From NCBI RefSeq assembly GCF_026239675.1, contig NZ_JAPIVQ010000002.1, forward strand, positions 186,001 through 250,000: DNA of 64,000 nt, written 5' to 3'. The notes beneath the pieces were generated by a model. The model had not been told where the DNA came from, made no database searches, and saw only the letters and a program-made list of their open reading frames with translations. Position 1 is the first letter of the stretch. Each line of letters opens with the position of its first letter. The position numbers and the translations under genes were made by a program. The DNA is from Pedobacter sp. PLR. GTDB taxonomy: Bacteria > Bacteroidota > Bacteroidia > Sphingobacteriales > Sphingobacteriaceae. Positions 25,630 through 35,895 of this stretch are shown one piece after another.

Positions 25630-28600
25630 ATGTTAGGATTTTTAACCAAAGTATTTGGAAGCAAATCGGAAAGAGATATTAAGGCTTTACAGCCTATAGT
25701 TATCAGGATTAACGAAGAGTATTCGAAGCTTTCTGTACTGAGCAATGATGAGTTGCGTAACAAAACGGTTTATTTTAAAGATGTTATTGCACAGGCTTTA
25801 GCAGATATTGACGGAAAAATCACTGGCTTAAAAGCTGATGGTGAAGGTCAGGATTTGTCATTGGTTGCAAAAACGGCCTTATATGATCAGATCGATGAAC
25901 TGATTAAAGAACGTGATAAAGAATTAGAGGTAGTATTGTTAGATCTTCTTCCACAGGCATTCGCAGTGGTGAAAGAAACTTCGAGACGTTTTTCTGAAAA
26001 TGCACGCTTAGAAGTGACTGCAAGTCAGCACGACAGAGATTATGCGGTTCGCAGAAGCAACGTTGTCATTGAAGGCGACAAAGCTTTCTGGGCAAATACA
26101 TGGGATGCTGCGGGTACTGAAGTGAAATGGAACATGGTACATTACGATGTTCAGTTGATCGGTGGTATGGTATTGCACAGTGGTAAAATCTCTGAGATGG
26201 CTACGGGTGAGGGTAAGACTTTGGTAAGTACATTACCTGCTTATCTGAATGCGCTTGCTGGTAAAGGGGTACACATTGTAACCGTGAATGATTACCTGGC
26301 ACGACGTGACTCGGAGTGGAATGGTCCTTTATTCGAATTCCATGGTATTAAAGTAGATTGTATTGATAAGCATGAGCCAAACTCTCAGGAGCGTCGTGAT
26401 GCTTACCTTGCTGATATTACTTACGGTACCAACAATGAGTTTGGTTTTGATTACCTGCGTGACAATATGTCGCAGACTCCAGATCAGCTGGTGCAACGTA
26501 AATTGCATTTCGCGATGGTGGATGAGGTCGATTCAGTTTTAATTGATGATGCCCGTACGCCCCTGATCATTTCTGGTCCGGTTCCTTTTGGAGATCAACA
26601 TGAATTCCATGAGCTGAAACCAAGGATCGAAAGATTGGTCGCTGCACAAAGAGAATATGTAACTAAAGCTTTAAATGAAGCTAAGAAGTTAATTAATGAT
26701 GGTAAAGCCGGAACCGAAGAAGGTGAAGGTGGTTTAGCACTTTTACGTGCGCACCGTGGTTTGCCTAAAAATAAAGCATTGATCAAGTTTTTAAGTGAGG
26801 GTAGTGTGAAACAAACCTTATTGAAAACTGAAAATCATTACATGGCTGATCAGTCGAAGAACATGCCGAAAGTAGATTCGGAATTGTACTTCTATATTGA
26901 TGAGAAAAACAACCAGGTAGAGCTTACTGAAAAAGGTATTGAGTTAATCACTAAATCCGGTGAAGATGCTCATTTCTTTGTATTACCAGATGTAGGTACA
27001 GAAATCGCTGAGATCGAAAAATCTAGTCTGAGTAATGAAGAGAAGATTGCACAGAAGGATGCCCTGATGCGCGATTACTCCATCAAAGCAGAAAGAATTC
27101 ACTCGGTAAACCAATTGTTGAAAGCTTATACTTTATTCGAGATGGATGTTGAATACATCATCGATGAAGGTAAGATCAAAATTGTAGATGAGCAAACAGG
27201 TCGTATCATGGATGGCCGTCGTTATTCTGACGGTTTACACCAGGCGATTGAAGCAAAAGAAAATGTGAAAGTTGAAGATGCTTCACAAACTTATGCTACG
27301 GTTACACTTCAAAACTTCTTCCGTATGTACCATAAACTTTGTGGTATGACGGGTACAGCGACTACGGAAGCTGGTGAGTTCTGGTCGATCTATAAACTGG
27401 ATGTAGTGGAAATCCCTACAAACAGAGTGATCTCAAGAATTGACCACCAGGATTACGTTTACCGTACGGTTCGTGAAAAATACAATGCAGTAGCAGAAGA
27501 GATCGTTAAATTAACTGAAGCAGGCCGTCCGGTATTGGTTGGTACAACTTCGGTTGAGATTTCTGAGTTATTGAGCAGAATGTTAAAACTTCGTGGTATT
27601 AAACACAATGTGTTGAACGCGAAGATGCACCAGAGAGAGGCAGATATCGTAGCTGAAGCAGGTCAGGCTGGACAGGTAACGATTGCAACCAACATGGCTG
27701 GTCGTGGTACGGATATTAAATTAGGTGCTGGTGTTAAAGAAGCAGGTGGTTTGGCTATCGTGGGTACAGAGCGTCATGAGTCTCGTCGTGTAGACAGACA
27801 GTTGCGTGGTCGTGCAGGTCGTCAGGGTGATCCGGGTTCTTCTCAGTTCTTCGTATCTCTTGAAGATAACTTAATGAGGTTATTTGGTTCGGAAAGAATC
27901 TCTAACATCATGGTGAAAATGGGTATCGAAGATGGTGAAGTAATTCAACATTCGATGATCACCAAATCTATTGAGCGTGCACAGAAGAAAGTAGAAGAAA
28001 ATAACTTTGGTATCCGTAAGCGTTTGTTAGAGTACGATGATGTGATGAACTCACAACGTACTGTAATTTATGCGAAACGTAAAAATGCATTGTTCGGTGA
28101 GCGTTTAGACGTGGACATGAACAACATGACTTTTGACGTAGCAGAAGATATCGTTACTGAATATAAAGAAGAAGGAAATTACGAAGGTTTCAAACTGGAA
28201 GTGATCAAAAACTTCTCTGCTGATACCACTATTGATGAGGCAGAATTCAGTGCAAGAAACGTACATCACTTAACAGATAAGTTGTTTGATGAGGTGACAG
28301 CTTTCTATGCCAGAAAATCTGAAGGTATTATCCAACAGGCAATGCCGGTATTGAAACAGGTATTTGACGAGCGTGGAGAACACATTGAGCAAATCATCGT
28401 TCCATTTACTGATGGTATCCGCAGCATCCAGGTGCCGGTTAGCTTGAGAAAAGCAATCGACAACAATGGCCGCGAGGTAACTAAATCATTCGAGAAAACA
28501 ATTGTACTTGCCTTGATCGATGAGTCATGGAAAGAGCATTTGCGTGAAATGGATGAATTGAAGCAATCGGTTCAGAATGCGGTTTACGAACAAAAAGATC

Positions 28601-28941
28601 CACTGATCATTTACAAAATGGAAGCCTTTAACCTGTTTAAAAACATGTTGAATGCCGTAAATAAAGAAGTGGTTAGTTTCTTATATAAAGGTGGTATTCC
28701 AATTGAAACAGATCCTAATGACGTTAGAGAAGCTCAGGCACCAAAACCTGCTTCGAGCAAATTAAAAACGACGAAAGCGGATTTTGAGATTTCAGTTGGC
28801 AATGAGCCGATGACTATGGAAGATACACGTGAAGCTGCTCCACAGCAGCCGATCCGTAAAGAAGTTACGGTAGGCAGGAACGATATGTGTCCTTGTGGAA
28901 GTGGTAAGAAATTCAAAAACTGCCACGGCGCAGGATTGTAA
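25630..28941 (+). CDS. secA: Preprotein translocase ATPase SecA
   Basis: The motor that pushes unfolded proteins through SecYEG. At 1103 residues it is longer than E. coli SecA (901), as usual in Bacteroidota, with an insert around residues 330-470. Visible: Walker [18 protein letters not shown] (about 191-207), [19 protein letters not shown] (about 298-316), [12 protein letters not shown] (about 688-699), [20 protein letters not shown] (about 730-749), and the zinc-binding C-terminal tail [14 protein letters not shown] that binds SecB or phospholipid. The start at 25630 gives [18 protein letters not shown], the usual N-terminus. Single gene with its own leader and terminator. Confidence 0.98.
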   Translation: MLGFLTKVFGSKSERDIKALQPIVIRINEEYSKLSVLSNDELRNKTVYFKDVIAQALADIDGKITGLKADGEGQDLSLVAKTALYDQIDELIKERDKELEVVLLDLLPQAFAVVKETSRRFSENARLEVTASQHDRDYAVRRSNVVIEGDKAFWANTWDAAGTEVKWNMVHYDVQLIGGMVLHSGKISEMATGEGKTLVSTLPAYLNALAGKGVHIVTVNDYLARRDSEWNGPLFEFHGIKVDCIDKHEPNSQERRDAYLADITYGTNNEFGFDYLRDNMSQTPDQLVQRKLHFAMVDEVDSVLIDDARTPLIISGPVPFGDQHEFHELKPRIERLVAAQREYVTKALNEAKKLINDGKAGTEEGEGGLALLRAHRGLPKNKALIKFLSEGSVKQTLLKTENHYMADQSKNMPKVDSELYFYIDEKNNQVELTEKGIELITKSGEDAHFFVLPDVGTEIAEIEKSSLSNEEKIAQKDALMRDYSIKAERIHSVNQLLKAYTLFEMDVEYIIDEGKIKIVDEQTGRIMDGRRYSDGLHQAIEAKENVKVEDASQTYATVTLQNFFRMYHKLCGMTGTATTEAGEFWSIYKLDVVEIPTNRVISRIDHQDYVYRTVREKYNAVAEEIVKLTEAGRPVLVGTTSVEISELLSRMLKLRGIKHNVLNAKMHQREADIVAEAGQAGQVTIATNMAGRGTDIKLGAGVKEAGGLAIVGTERHESRRVDRQLRGRAGRQGDPGSSQFFVSLEDNLMRLFGSERISNIMVKMGIEDGEVIQHSMITKSIERAQKKVEENNFGIRKRLLEYDDVMNSQRTVIYAKRKNALFGERLDVDMNNMTFDVAEDIVTEYKEEGNYEGFKLEVIKNFSADTTIDEAEFSARNVHHLTDKLFDEVTAFYARKSEGIIQQAMPVLKQVFDERGEHIEQIIVPFTDGIRSIQVPVSLRKAIDNNGREVTKSFEKTIVLALIDESWKEHLREMDELKQSVQNAVYEQKDPLIIYKMEAFNLFKNMLNAVNKEVVSFLYKGGIPIETDPNDVREAQAPKPASSKLKTTKADFEISVGNEPMTMEDTREAAPQQPIRKEVTVGRNDMCPCGSGKKFKNCHGAGL

Positions 28942-28957
28942 TTTGTAATACACATTT

Positions 28958-29000
28958 AGAATGCCGATTTTTGTAACAAAGAATTCGGCATTCTTTTTTT
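28958..29000 (+). terminator. Terminator of secA
   Basis: AGAATGCCGA pairs with TCGGCATTCT and is followed by a run of T. The ATG that would open the longest frame of the next gene (28961) lies inside this stem, which argues that the next gene starts further on, at 29012. Confidence 0.85.
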
Positions 29001-29011
29001 TAAGCCCTTTC

Positions 29012-29470
29012 ATGAAGATATTATTCACCAGTATATTTTGTTGTTTCTCGATGGTCCTTTTTGCACAGCATAAAGGGGAGGTAATAGTGGTTAAAGATCC
29101 CATGATTGATAGCCTGATTGCGAAACGAATCGCTATTTATACAAAATCTCCGGGTGCTGCTACCGGTACTCCGGTTAAACCAGGGACGGCCATTGTAGGT
29201 CAGATGGGTTACCGTGTACAGGTATTCTATGGCTCCGACAGGCGCCAGGTATTTGCGGAACAAGCCAGGTTTAAATCGGCTTACTCTAATCTGAATACCT
29301 ATATTACCTATAAAGAACCTAACTATTATTTACGTGTCGGCGATTTTAGAACGCGTCTGGAAGCCCAGCGTTTGCTAAATGAGCTGAGACCGATGTTTCC
29401 AACCCTGTTTATTTTCAGGGAGAAAATAAATGCACCTAACCTAGATTATAGCAATGACAATGAAAGATAA
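29012..29470 (+). CDS. SPOR-domain exported protein
   Basis: 152 residues from the ATG at 29012: signal peptide MKILFTSIFCCFSMVLFA followed by Q, then a linker and a C-terminal SPOR domain (YRVQVFYGSDRRQVFAEQA, ITYKEPNYYLRVGDFRTRLEA, LNELRPMFPTLFI). SPOR domains bind glycan strands stripped of stem peptides, usually at division sites. The frame could start at 28961, but that ATG is part of the secA terminator and would bury the signal peptide. The stop overlaps the next gene's start by 17 bases. Confidence 0.85.
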   Translation: MKILFTSIFCCFSMVLFAQHKGEVIVVKDPMIDSLIAKRIAIYTKSPGAATGTPVKPGTAIVGQMGYRVQVFYGSDRRQVFAEQARFKSAYSNLNTYITYKEPNYYLRVGDFRTRLEAQRLLNELRPMFPTLFIFREKINAPNLDYSNDNER

Positions 29471-30641
29471 GATCCAAACCCTTGCGCTTGATATTTTTGA
29501 TCAGGTGAGCGGTTACCGTCAGCATATTCATGCCAATCCTGAACTTTCCTTTAAGGAATTTGAAACCTCAGCTTATATTAAAAGTCACCTGGAAGAATGG
29601 GGAATCCCTTATACCGGGATGGCCAATACGGGCGTAGTTGGATTGATTACCGGTGGGATCCCTTCTGATAAGATCATCGCTTTGCGTGCGGATATGGATG
29701 CTTTGCCAATTATAGAGGCAAATGACAAACCTTATGTTTCAAAAAATCCGGGTGTGATGCATGCCTGCGGTCATGATGTACACAGTTCCTCTTTATTGGG
29801 AACGGCTTACATCCTGAACAGCATGAAAGCCGAATTTGCAGGAACGATCAAATTGATCTTTCAGCCGGGTGAGGAAGTATTGCCGGGTGGTGCAAGTATC
29901 ATGATTAAAGAAGGGGTATTGGAGAATCCTAAGCCACAGGCGATCCTTGGACAGCATGTGATGCCATTGATTGATGCCGGCAAGGTTGGTTTCCGCTCGG
30001 GTATATATATGGCTTCTACGGATGAGCTTTACGTTACTGTACATGGTAAAGGTGGTCATGGCGCACAACCACATCAGAATATTGATCCGGTACTGATTGC
30101 TGCACATATTGTGGTCGCACTGCAACAGATTGTAAGTAGAAATGCAGATCCTCGTTTGCCTTCAGTTCTTTCTTTTGGAAAGGTACAGGCAAATGGTGCA
30201 ACGAATATCATTCCCAATGAAGTGAAAATGGAAGGTACTTTCAGAACACTAAATGAGGACTGGCGTAAGGAAGCAAAAAAACTAATGAAGAAAATGGCAG
30301 AAGGCATTGCTGAAAGTATGGGTGGCAGCTGTGATTTTAACATCATGAATGGTTATCCTTACCTGATCAATGAGCCGGTACTAAGTGATAATGCACGTGC
30401 TTTTGCGGAGGATTATTTAGGAAAAGAGAATGTACTTGATCTGGATATCTGGATGGCTGCGGAAGATTTTGCTTATTATTCGCAGGTTACTGATGCTTGT
30501 TTTTACAGGTTAGGTACCGGGAATAAAGCAAAGGATACGTGTTACTCTGTGCATACGCCAAACTTCGATATTGATGAGGATGCTTTGAAATTGTCTACGG
30601 GCTTAATGGCTTATATTGCGTTAAAGCAATTGGGTAATTAA
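29454..30641 (+). CDS. M20-family amidohydrolase/peptidase, cytoplasmic
   Basis: A 395-residue metallohydrolase of the M20D type (aminoacylase/carboxypeptidase/IAA-amino-acid hydrolase group). No signal peptide. Zinc-site motifs: LRADMDALPI near 80, MHACGHDVHSSSLLG near 101-115, and PGEEVLPGGASIMIKEGV near 138-155; the dimerisation-domain segment GKGGHGAQPH is near 199. It removes acyl groups or single residues from amino-acid conjugates; the substrate is unknown. It starts inside the SPOR gene (17-base overlap; a second ATG at 29460), so the two are coupled. A paralogue with a signal peptide is encoded at 38266. Confidence 0.92.
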   Translation: MTMKDKIQTLALDIFDQVSGYRQHIHANPELSFKEFETSAYIKSHLEEWGIPYTGMANTGVVGLITGGIPSDKIIALRADMDALPIIEANDKPYVSKNPGVMHACGHDVHSSSLLGTAYILNSMKAEFAGTIKLIFQPGEEVLPGGASIMIKEGVLENPKPQAILGQHVMPLIDAGKVGFRSGIYMASTDELYVTVHGKGGHGAQPHQNIDPVLIAAHIVVALQQIVSRNADPRLPSVLSFGKVQANGATNIIPNEVKMEGTFRTLNEDWRKEAKKLMKKMAEGIAESMGGSCDFNIMNGYPYLINEPVLSDNARAFAEDYLGKENVLDLDIWMAAEDFAYYSQVTDACFYRLGTGNKAKDTCYSVHTPNFDIDEDALKLSTGLMAYIALKQLGN

Positions 30642-30653
30642 GGGGCCGGACGA

Positions 30654-31595
30654 ATGAAGAAAATACTTTTATCAGCGGTTTGTGGACTTTGGTTTATGAA
30701 CGGTTTTAGCCAGGAGATTCCACGATTTAACCCGGATACGATCAAAACGATCCAGCTGGATTCGACGGTCAATATCACGACGCAAAAGTTCGGTATAGAA
30801 ACGTTTATCAATGCCATCATTACCGACAACAGCTTTTATCAGGCCTTCCGGAACATGAAGAAGTATGGCTTTATTGCTGAAAACAGAATTTATACCTACG
30901 ATAAAAAGAATAAAGTAAACGGTAAGATTTACCGTAAAATCAGGCATAACCCTAAAGGGGCTGTCAAGATGGAATACCTGGTGAAACAGGATACAGGAAA
31001 GGTATATAAGAAAAACGGTAAGTACCAGTTGTATACGATAGAGATGTTCGATTACATTTTTATGAATTCGTACAAGTCAGAATTTGTGTCTGAAGGGCCA
31101 ATGACAACCGGTAAAGGCGCCGAAAGTAATGAGAGTTATAAGGATAAACTGAAAACCCTTATTTTTGCACCGGGGAGGCCGATCAAAGGCTTGCCGTTTA
31201 TCGGGAGTAAAACAGAAATCTTTACGGCCAATATGCGTCAGTATTACGATTATAACTATGCCAGTGGGACTTATCTGGATTCTATTCCGGTATACCGCTT
31301 CAAGGTTACGGTGAAACCAGACCTGAGCAATGGTACCAAAGATGGCTTGATGATTAAGGAACTGACGACTATTTTTGATCAGCGTACTTTGGAAATTCTC
31401 GGCCGTTATGTGGACATGAAATACAGCAATATGTTGTTTGATTTTAATGTGCAGATGAACATAGAAATGAGTTATTTTGGTGGAGAGAAATTGCCCACGA
31501 AGATCACGTATCAGGGGAATTGGGATCATATGCTTAAAAAGGAAGAACGGGCAAGTTTTTTAATTGTTCATAAGGACTATACTATCGGGAAATAG
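30654..31595 (+). CDS. Exported protein of unknown function
   Basis: 313 residues with a signal peptide (MKKILLSAVCGLWFMNGFS before Q). No named family was recognised. The mature protein is rich in tyrosine and lysine, with a strand pattern in the second half (YRFKVTVKPDL, MIKELTTIFDQRTLEILG, MNIEMSYFGGEKLPTKITYQ) like lipoprotein-carrier or outer-membrane-associated folds. It follows the M20 gene by 12 bases and probably shares its transcript. Confidence 0.6.
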   Translation: MKKILLSAVCGLWFMNGFSQEIPRFNPDTIKTIQLDSTVNITTQKFGIETFINAIITDNSFYQAFRNMKKYGFIAENRIYTYDKKNKVNGKIYRKIRHNPKGAVKMEYLVKQDTGKVYKKNGKYQLYTIEMFDYIFMNSYKSEFVSEGPMTTGKGAESNESYKDKLKTLIFAPGRPIKGLPFIGSKTEIFTANMRQYYDYNYASGTYLDSIPVYRFKVTVKPDLSNGTKDGLMIKELTTIFDQRTLEILGRYVDMKYSNMLFDFNVQMNIEMSYFGGEKLPTKITYQGNWDHMLKKEERASFLIVHKDYTIGK

Positions 31596-31652
31596 ATTTC
31601 CGGATTTTAAAATATATTTGATCATCAGATTGTTCTGCTAAAAATAATTCCC

Positions 31653-32318
31653 ATGAAATATATTCAAAAGTTAAGCCTGCTGCTTGCACCTCTGGTGTTA
31701 CTTGTTTTATTTACTGCAATGAATGTTAAGCCTAAAAAGATTATTTTTTTTGGTGATTCTATCACCCAGATGGGGGTAGAACCCGGTGGTTATGTAGACT
31801 TGATCCGCAAATCGCTGGATCCCTTGAAATATGAGGTGATCGGGTCAGGGATTGGTGGAAATAAGATTTATGACCTTTACTTACGGATGGAGCAGGATGT
31901 GCTGGATAAAAAGCCAGACCTGGTTGTGATCTATGTCGGAGTGAATGATGTATGGCATAAACAATCAATGCGTACGGGTACAGATTATGATAAGTTTATT
32001 GCCTTTTATCAGGCATTGATCCATAAGATTCAGTCTGCTGGTGCAAAGGTGGTTTTATGTACGCCTGCGGTGATCGGAGAGCAGAAAAATGGCGCGAATG
32101 AAATGGATGCCGACCTGGATAAATATGCCGGAGCCATCAGAGAACTTGCAACGAAAAATAAACTGCCGCTGTGTGACCTGAGGAATTTGTTTAAAACCTA
32201 TGCGGAGAAAAATAATACAGCAGATGTAGCCAAAGGCATTTTAACCACTGATGGTGTACATTTGAACAATAAAGGGAATCAGGCCCTTGCAGAAGTATTA
32301 ATCCCCTTGCTGAAATAA
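31653..32318 (+). CDS. SGNH/GDSL-family hydrolase
   Basis: A 221-residue esterase-type protein with an N-terminal hydrophobic segment (LSLLLAPLVLLVLFTAMNV), so exported or membrane-anchored. All four SGNH blocks are present: FFGDSITQMG (nucleophile serine, about 31-40), GIGGNKIYDL (about 66-75), VIYVGVNDVW (about 94-103) and DGVHLNNKGNQ (catalytic Asp/His, about 203-213). It should deacylate a carbohydrate or lipid ester; the substrate is not predictable. The gene is 57 bases after the preceding one and 57 before dnaG. Confidence 0.88.
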   Translation: MKYIQKLSLLLAPLVLLVLFTAMNVKPKKIIFFGDSITQMGVEPGGYVDLIRKSLDPLKYEVIGSGIGGNKIYDLYLRMEQDVLDKKPDLVVIYVGVNDVWHKQSMRTGTDYDKFIAFYQALIHKIQSAGAKVVLCTPAVIGEQKNGANEMDADLDKYAGAIRELATKNKLPLCDLRNLFKTYAEKNNTADVAKGILTTDGVHLNNKGNQALAEVLIPLLK

Positions 32319-32375
32319 ACAACAGGGAGAAATTATAAAGGTGATCAGTGCAGGAGATAAATAAAATATTAAAGA

Positions 32376-34376
32376 ATGATTAATCAGGATACCATTAGCA
32401 AAATCATGGAAACCGTCCGCATTGAGGAAGTGGTTGGTGATTTTGTGTCTTTAAAAAAACGTGGTACCAGTTTGATCGGGAATTGCCCTTTTCACAATGA
32501 GAAAACACCTTCCTTCCACGTTTCTGTGGCCAAGGGGATTTACAAGTGTTTCGGTTGTGGTAAAGGTGGTGATTCGGTCCATTTTATTATGGACCATGAG
32601 AAGTATTCTTATCCGGAAGCCTTAAAATTTCTGGCTCAGAAATACCATATTGAGGTGGAGGAGACGGTACAGTCTCCACAAAATATTGAGGCCCAGAATG
32701 CGCGGGAAAGCTTATACATTGTTTCGGAATTTGCGGCAGGTTTCTTTGCCAATGAACTGTGGACAGGGGATCAGGGCAGAGCCATTGGTCTTAGCTATTT
32801 TAAAGAGCGCGGATTCAGGGAGGATATTGTCAGGAAGTTCCAGCTGGGGTATTCTCCGGATGTTTGGGATGCCTTGATTCTGAATGCCGTTTCGGCAGGA
32901 CATAAAGAGGAATACCTGGAGAAAACAGGCCTGGCGATCAGAAATGATAAGGGCAAGCTGTACGACAGGTTCAGGGGCAGGGTAATGTTCCCGATCCATA
33001 ATTTTACGGGTAGGATTATCGGTTTTGGCGGTAGAACGCTGAAAACGGATAAGAATGTCCCTAAATACGTCAATTCACCGGAAAGTGATATCTACCATAA
33101 GTCGAATGTACTTTATGGTTTATTCCATGCTAAAAAAGCGATTCGTGATACCGATAACTGTTATCTGGTAGAAGGTTATGCGGATGTGCTTGCTGCACAT
33201 CAGGCAGGAATAGAGAATGTGGTGGCCTCATCAGGTACTTCATTAACCACGGAACAGATTCGTCTGATCGGTCGTTTCACGGAAAATGTCACCATTCTTT
33301 ATGATGGCGATGCTGCGGGGATTAAGGCTTCATTACGTGGATTAGACATGATCCTGGAAGAAGGATTGAACGTGAAAGTCGTTTCCTTTCCTGATGGTCA
33401 TGACCCAGATTCTTACATGCATCATGTAGGCTCCGGCGAGTTTAAGAAATACATTGAGAACAACCGTAAAGACTTTATCCTTTACAAAGCGAATATCCTG
33501 CTGAAAGAAGCGGGCTCAGACCCGATTAAAAGGGCTGGAATCATCAGGGACATTGTAGAAAGTATTGCAAAGATTCCGGATGATATCAAGGCTTCGATTT
33601 TCATTAAGGAATGTAGCAGTCTGCTGCAGGTAGAAGAGCGAATCTTGCTTTCTGAGCTGAATAAGATCAGGATGGCGAAATTCCGGAAATCTGGTTCTGG
33701 TAATCAGAACTCCGGAAATCAGGGGGTAGGTTCTTCGGGTTTTCAGCAGCAAAATCAATATCAGCCTTATCCTGACGGTCCGCCGGACAATCTGTTTGAG
33801 ATTCCCGGTGCTGCCGCAGAAGCCGATGAAGTGGCAGCCGCCGAAGAAAGCGACCGCTTGCAGGAGCAGGAGGTGGTGCGTCTTTTGCTGGCTTACGGCC
33901 ATGAACTGGTGAGCTGGGATAAGATCGATAACATGTATATCGGTTCTTTTATCATGCAGAATCTGGCGGATGTGAGCTTTACTGATCCGACTTGTAAAAG
34001 CATTATAGACACCTATAGTGAAGAGATAGAAAATGGCCACCTGCCGGTAGCCAGCCAGTTTATCAACAATACAGACCGGAAAATTGTAGAACTGGCAATT
34101 ACGCTTTCTACTTCCCCTTATTCGCTGAGTGAAAACTGGTATAATAAGCACAATATCTATGTTAGAGATGAAAGTGTCAATTTAAAGGCGACCATCCTTG
34201 GTGGGATTTTCCACCTGAAAAAAGGAAAGGTTGCAAGGATGTTGGCCGACATTTCCAAAGAAATTAAAACAGAACAGGATTCCGTAAATCTGGAAATTCT
34301 GATGCAACGTTTTATGTTTATGAAAGGCGTAGAAAGAGAGATTTCAAAGTTCCTCGGAACGGTGATTTTAAAATAG
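32376..34376 (+). CDS. dnaG: DNA primase
   Basis: Makes RNA primers at the replication fork. In its 666 residues: zinc-binding domain with C37, H40, C58 and C61 (CPFH ... CFGC), core with RIIGFGGR near 212, TOPRIM acidic motifs EGYADVLAAHQAG (near 268) and YDGDAAG (near 309), and a C-terminal helicase-interaction region after a low-complexity glutamine/asparagine linker (about 445-475: SGSGNQNSGNQGVG). The stop TAG is followed at once by the ATG of yraN, with no base between them. Confidence 0.97.
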   Translation: MINQDTISKIMETVRIEEVVGDFVSLKKRGTSLIGNCPFHNEKTPSFHVSVAKGIYKCFGCGKGGDSVHFIMDHEKYSYPEALKFLAQKYHIEVEETVQSPQNIEAQNARESLYIVSEFAAGFFANELWTGDQGRAIGLSYFKERGFREDIVRKFQLGYSPDVWDALILNAVSAGHKEEYLEKTGLAIRNDKGKLYDRFRGRVMFPIHNFTGRIIGFGGRTLKTDKNVPKYVNSPESDIYHKSNVLYGLFHAKKAIRDTDNCYLVEGYADVLAAHQAGIENVVASSGTSLTTEQIRLIGRFTENVTILYDGDAAGIKASLRGLDMILEEGLNVKVVSFPDGHDPDSYMHHVGSGEFKKYIENNRKDFILYKANILLKEAGSDPIKRAGIIRDIVESIAKIPDDIKASIFIKECSSLLQVEERILLSELNKIRMAKFRKSGSGNQNSGNQGVGSSGFQQQNQYQPYPDGPPDNLFEIPGAAAEADEVAAAEESDRLQEQEVVRLLLAYGHELVSWDKIDNMYIGSFIMQNLADVSFTDPTCKSIIDTYSEEIENGHLPVASQFINNTDRKIVELAITLSTSPYSLSENWYNKHNIYVRDESVNLKATILGGIFHLKKGKVARMLADISKEIKTEQDSVNLEILMQRFMFMKGVEREISKFLGTVILK

Positions 34377-34739
34377 ATGGCGGCACACAATGAGCTTGGC
34401 AAACGTGGGGAGGAAATCGCCAGAGCGTATCTGGAAAATGCAGGTTATCGCATTTTAAATGTGAATTGGAGATACGCCAGGGCAGAAGTTGACGTTATAG
34501 CAGATCAGGGTGGTACCTTGATTTTTGTGGAAGTAAAAACCCGGAGTGCCACTGATTTTGGGGAACCGGAGGATTTTGTAGATCACAAAAAGGAAAAGCA
34601 ATTGGAATTTGCTTCCACAGCCTACATTGAATTGAAGCAACATCAGGGGGAAATCCGTTTTGATATTATTGCCATTACTTTTGAGCACATAAATAGTTAT
34701 AAAATTAATCATATTGAAGATGCATTCTGGCCAAGTTAA
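34377..34739 (+). CDS. yraN: YraN family protein (UPF0102)
   Basis: A 120-residue protein with the restriction-endonuclease-like fold of UPF0102. The motifs are GKRGEEIARAYLENAGYRIL (8-27), RYARAEVDVIADQGGTLIFVEVKTR (33-57, E-x-D and E-V-K nuclease-type residues) and a C-terminal FDIIAI strand. The function is uncertain; DNA processing is inferred from the fold. It directly abuts dnaG. Confidence 0.92.
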   Translation: MAAHNELGKRGEEIARAYLENAGYRILNVNWRYARAEVDVIADQGGTLIFVEVKTRSATDFGEPEDFVDHKKEKQLEFASTAYIELKQHQGEIRFDIIAITFEHINSYKINHIEDAFWPS

Positions 34740-34746
34740 AAAAATC

Positions 34747-35823
34747 ATGAGTTTATCTAAATTAGTCCTTTCGGCCTGCTTGTTATTGAGCGTTTCGCTG
34801 GTGATTTCCTGTAAAAATAGTCCCTCTGTTGGTTCTGGTGTAAGTTTTAAAGCTCCGGAACAAGGACAAAGTTTCCCTTTGGGAACAGCCGTTAATGTGG
34901 CTTTAGAAGTTCCTTCAGGAAGTAACGTTACTTCTGCTGTTTATACACTGGATGGAAAGCCGGTGGCGACTAAAAACAATGCAGATCCGGTTTCGATACC
35001 GACAACAGGTTTGACACTGGGCTATAAGCTGATTACAGCCGTTATAGAGGAAGATGGAAAGAAAGATACGTTAACGATCAATTTTGAATTGAAATCGGCT
35101 GTAGTGCCTTCGCAATACGGTTATCAGGTGATTAAGACTTTTCCTCATGATACAGCTGCCTATACGCAGGGGCTGGAATACCATAATGGTCGCTTTTTGG
35201 AAAGTACAGGTCAGGAACAACATTCTTCGCTGAGATGGGTAGATGTGCCGACAGGTAAGATTTTACAGCAAACGAAGCTGGATGATCAGTACTTTGGAGA
35301 AGGTTCCAGTCTGGTAGGTGACAAGGTGGTGATGCTGACCTGGCAAAACCGAATGGGTTTGGTATTTGACGCCAAATCTTTGACACAGCAGTCTACTTTT
35401 CCATATCAATCGAGCATGGAAGGCTGGGGCTTATGTTTTGACGGCCAGAGGTTATATAAATCTGATGGTAGCAACAAGATCTGGTTCCTGAACAAAGACA
35501 ATTATAAAGAAGAGGGTTATATTGAAGTTTACAACAATTATGGTCCGGTTCCTCAGCTGAATGAGCTGGAATATATTGACGGTAAAATTTATGCCAATGT
35601 CTATACGAAAAATGTAGTGGTGGTGATTGATCCGGCAACGGGCGTAGTAGAGAAAGAGATTGATTTCTCTGGATTACTGCCGGCAGGATACTATAAAGAT
35701 GAAGTAGATCAGGCGAATAATGTGCTGAATGGCATTGCCTGGGATAAGGCTGGTAAACGTTTATTTGTGACTGGTAAGAAATGGCCACATATGTTCCAGG
35801 TAACTGTAGCTCCGAAGCCTTAA
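34747..35823 (+). CDS. Glutaminyl-peptide cyclotransferase (plant-type), lipoprotein
   Basis: Converts N-terminal glutamine of exported proteins to pyroglutamate. From the ATG at 34747 (8 bases after the yraN stop) the signal peptide MSLSKLVLSACLLLSVSLVISC has a lipobox, so the enzyme is anchored in a membrane facing the periplasm. An Ig-like N-terminal part (about 30-115) is followed by the beta-propeller cyclase domain: FPHDTAAYTQGLEYHNGRFL, FGEGSSLVGDKVVMLTW, PYQSSMEGWGLCFDG, QLNELEYIDGKIYANVY and LNGIAWDKAGKRLFVTGK. The frame can be extended to a TTG at 34714 inside yraN, which would spoil the signal peptide. Many exported proteins in this window have Q at +1. Confidence 0.9.
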   Translation: MSLSKLVLSACLLLSVSLVISCKNSPSVGSGVSFKAPEQGQSFPLGTAVNVALEVPSGSNVTSAVYTLDGKPVATKNNADPVSIPTTGLTLGYKLITAVIEEDGKKDTLTINFELKSAVVPSQYGYQVIKTFPHDTAAYTQGLEYHNGRFLESTGQEQHSSLRWVDVPTGKILQQTKLDDQYFGEGSSLVGDKVVMLTWQNRMGLVFDAKSLTQQSTFPYQSSMEGWGLCFDGQRLYKSDGSNKIWFLNKDNYKEEGYIEVYNNYGPVPQLNELEYIDGKIYANVYTKNVVVVIDPATGVVEKEIDFSGLLPAGYYKDEVDQANNVLNGIAWDKAGKRLFVTGKKWPHMFQVTVAPKP

Positions 35824-35844
35824 TTCTTAAAAAGATTTTCATAA

Positions 35845-35880
35845 AAAAAAACCGTCATATCCTGGATATGACGGTTTTTT
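35845..35880. terminator. Bidirectional terminator after the glutaminyl cyclase gene
   Basis: A perfect stem of about 16 bp (AAAAACCGTCATATC with its complement, plus flanking A/T) closed by a 3-4 base loop, with an A-run before it and a T-run after it. It lies between stops of convergent genes at 35823 and 35896. Confidence 0.92.
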
Positions 35881-35895
35881 CGTTTTTACTTCTTA

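Noticed and set aside
33516..34151. A 211-codon minus-strand frame inside dnaG
   Set aside because: Entirely antisense to the primase C-terminal region; no recognisable protein features.
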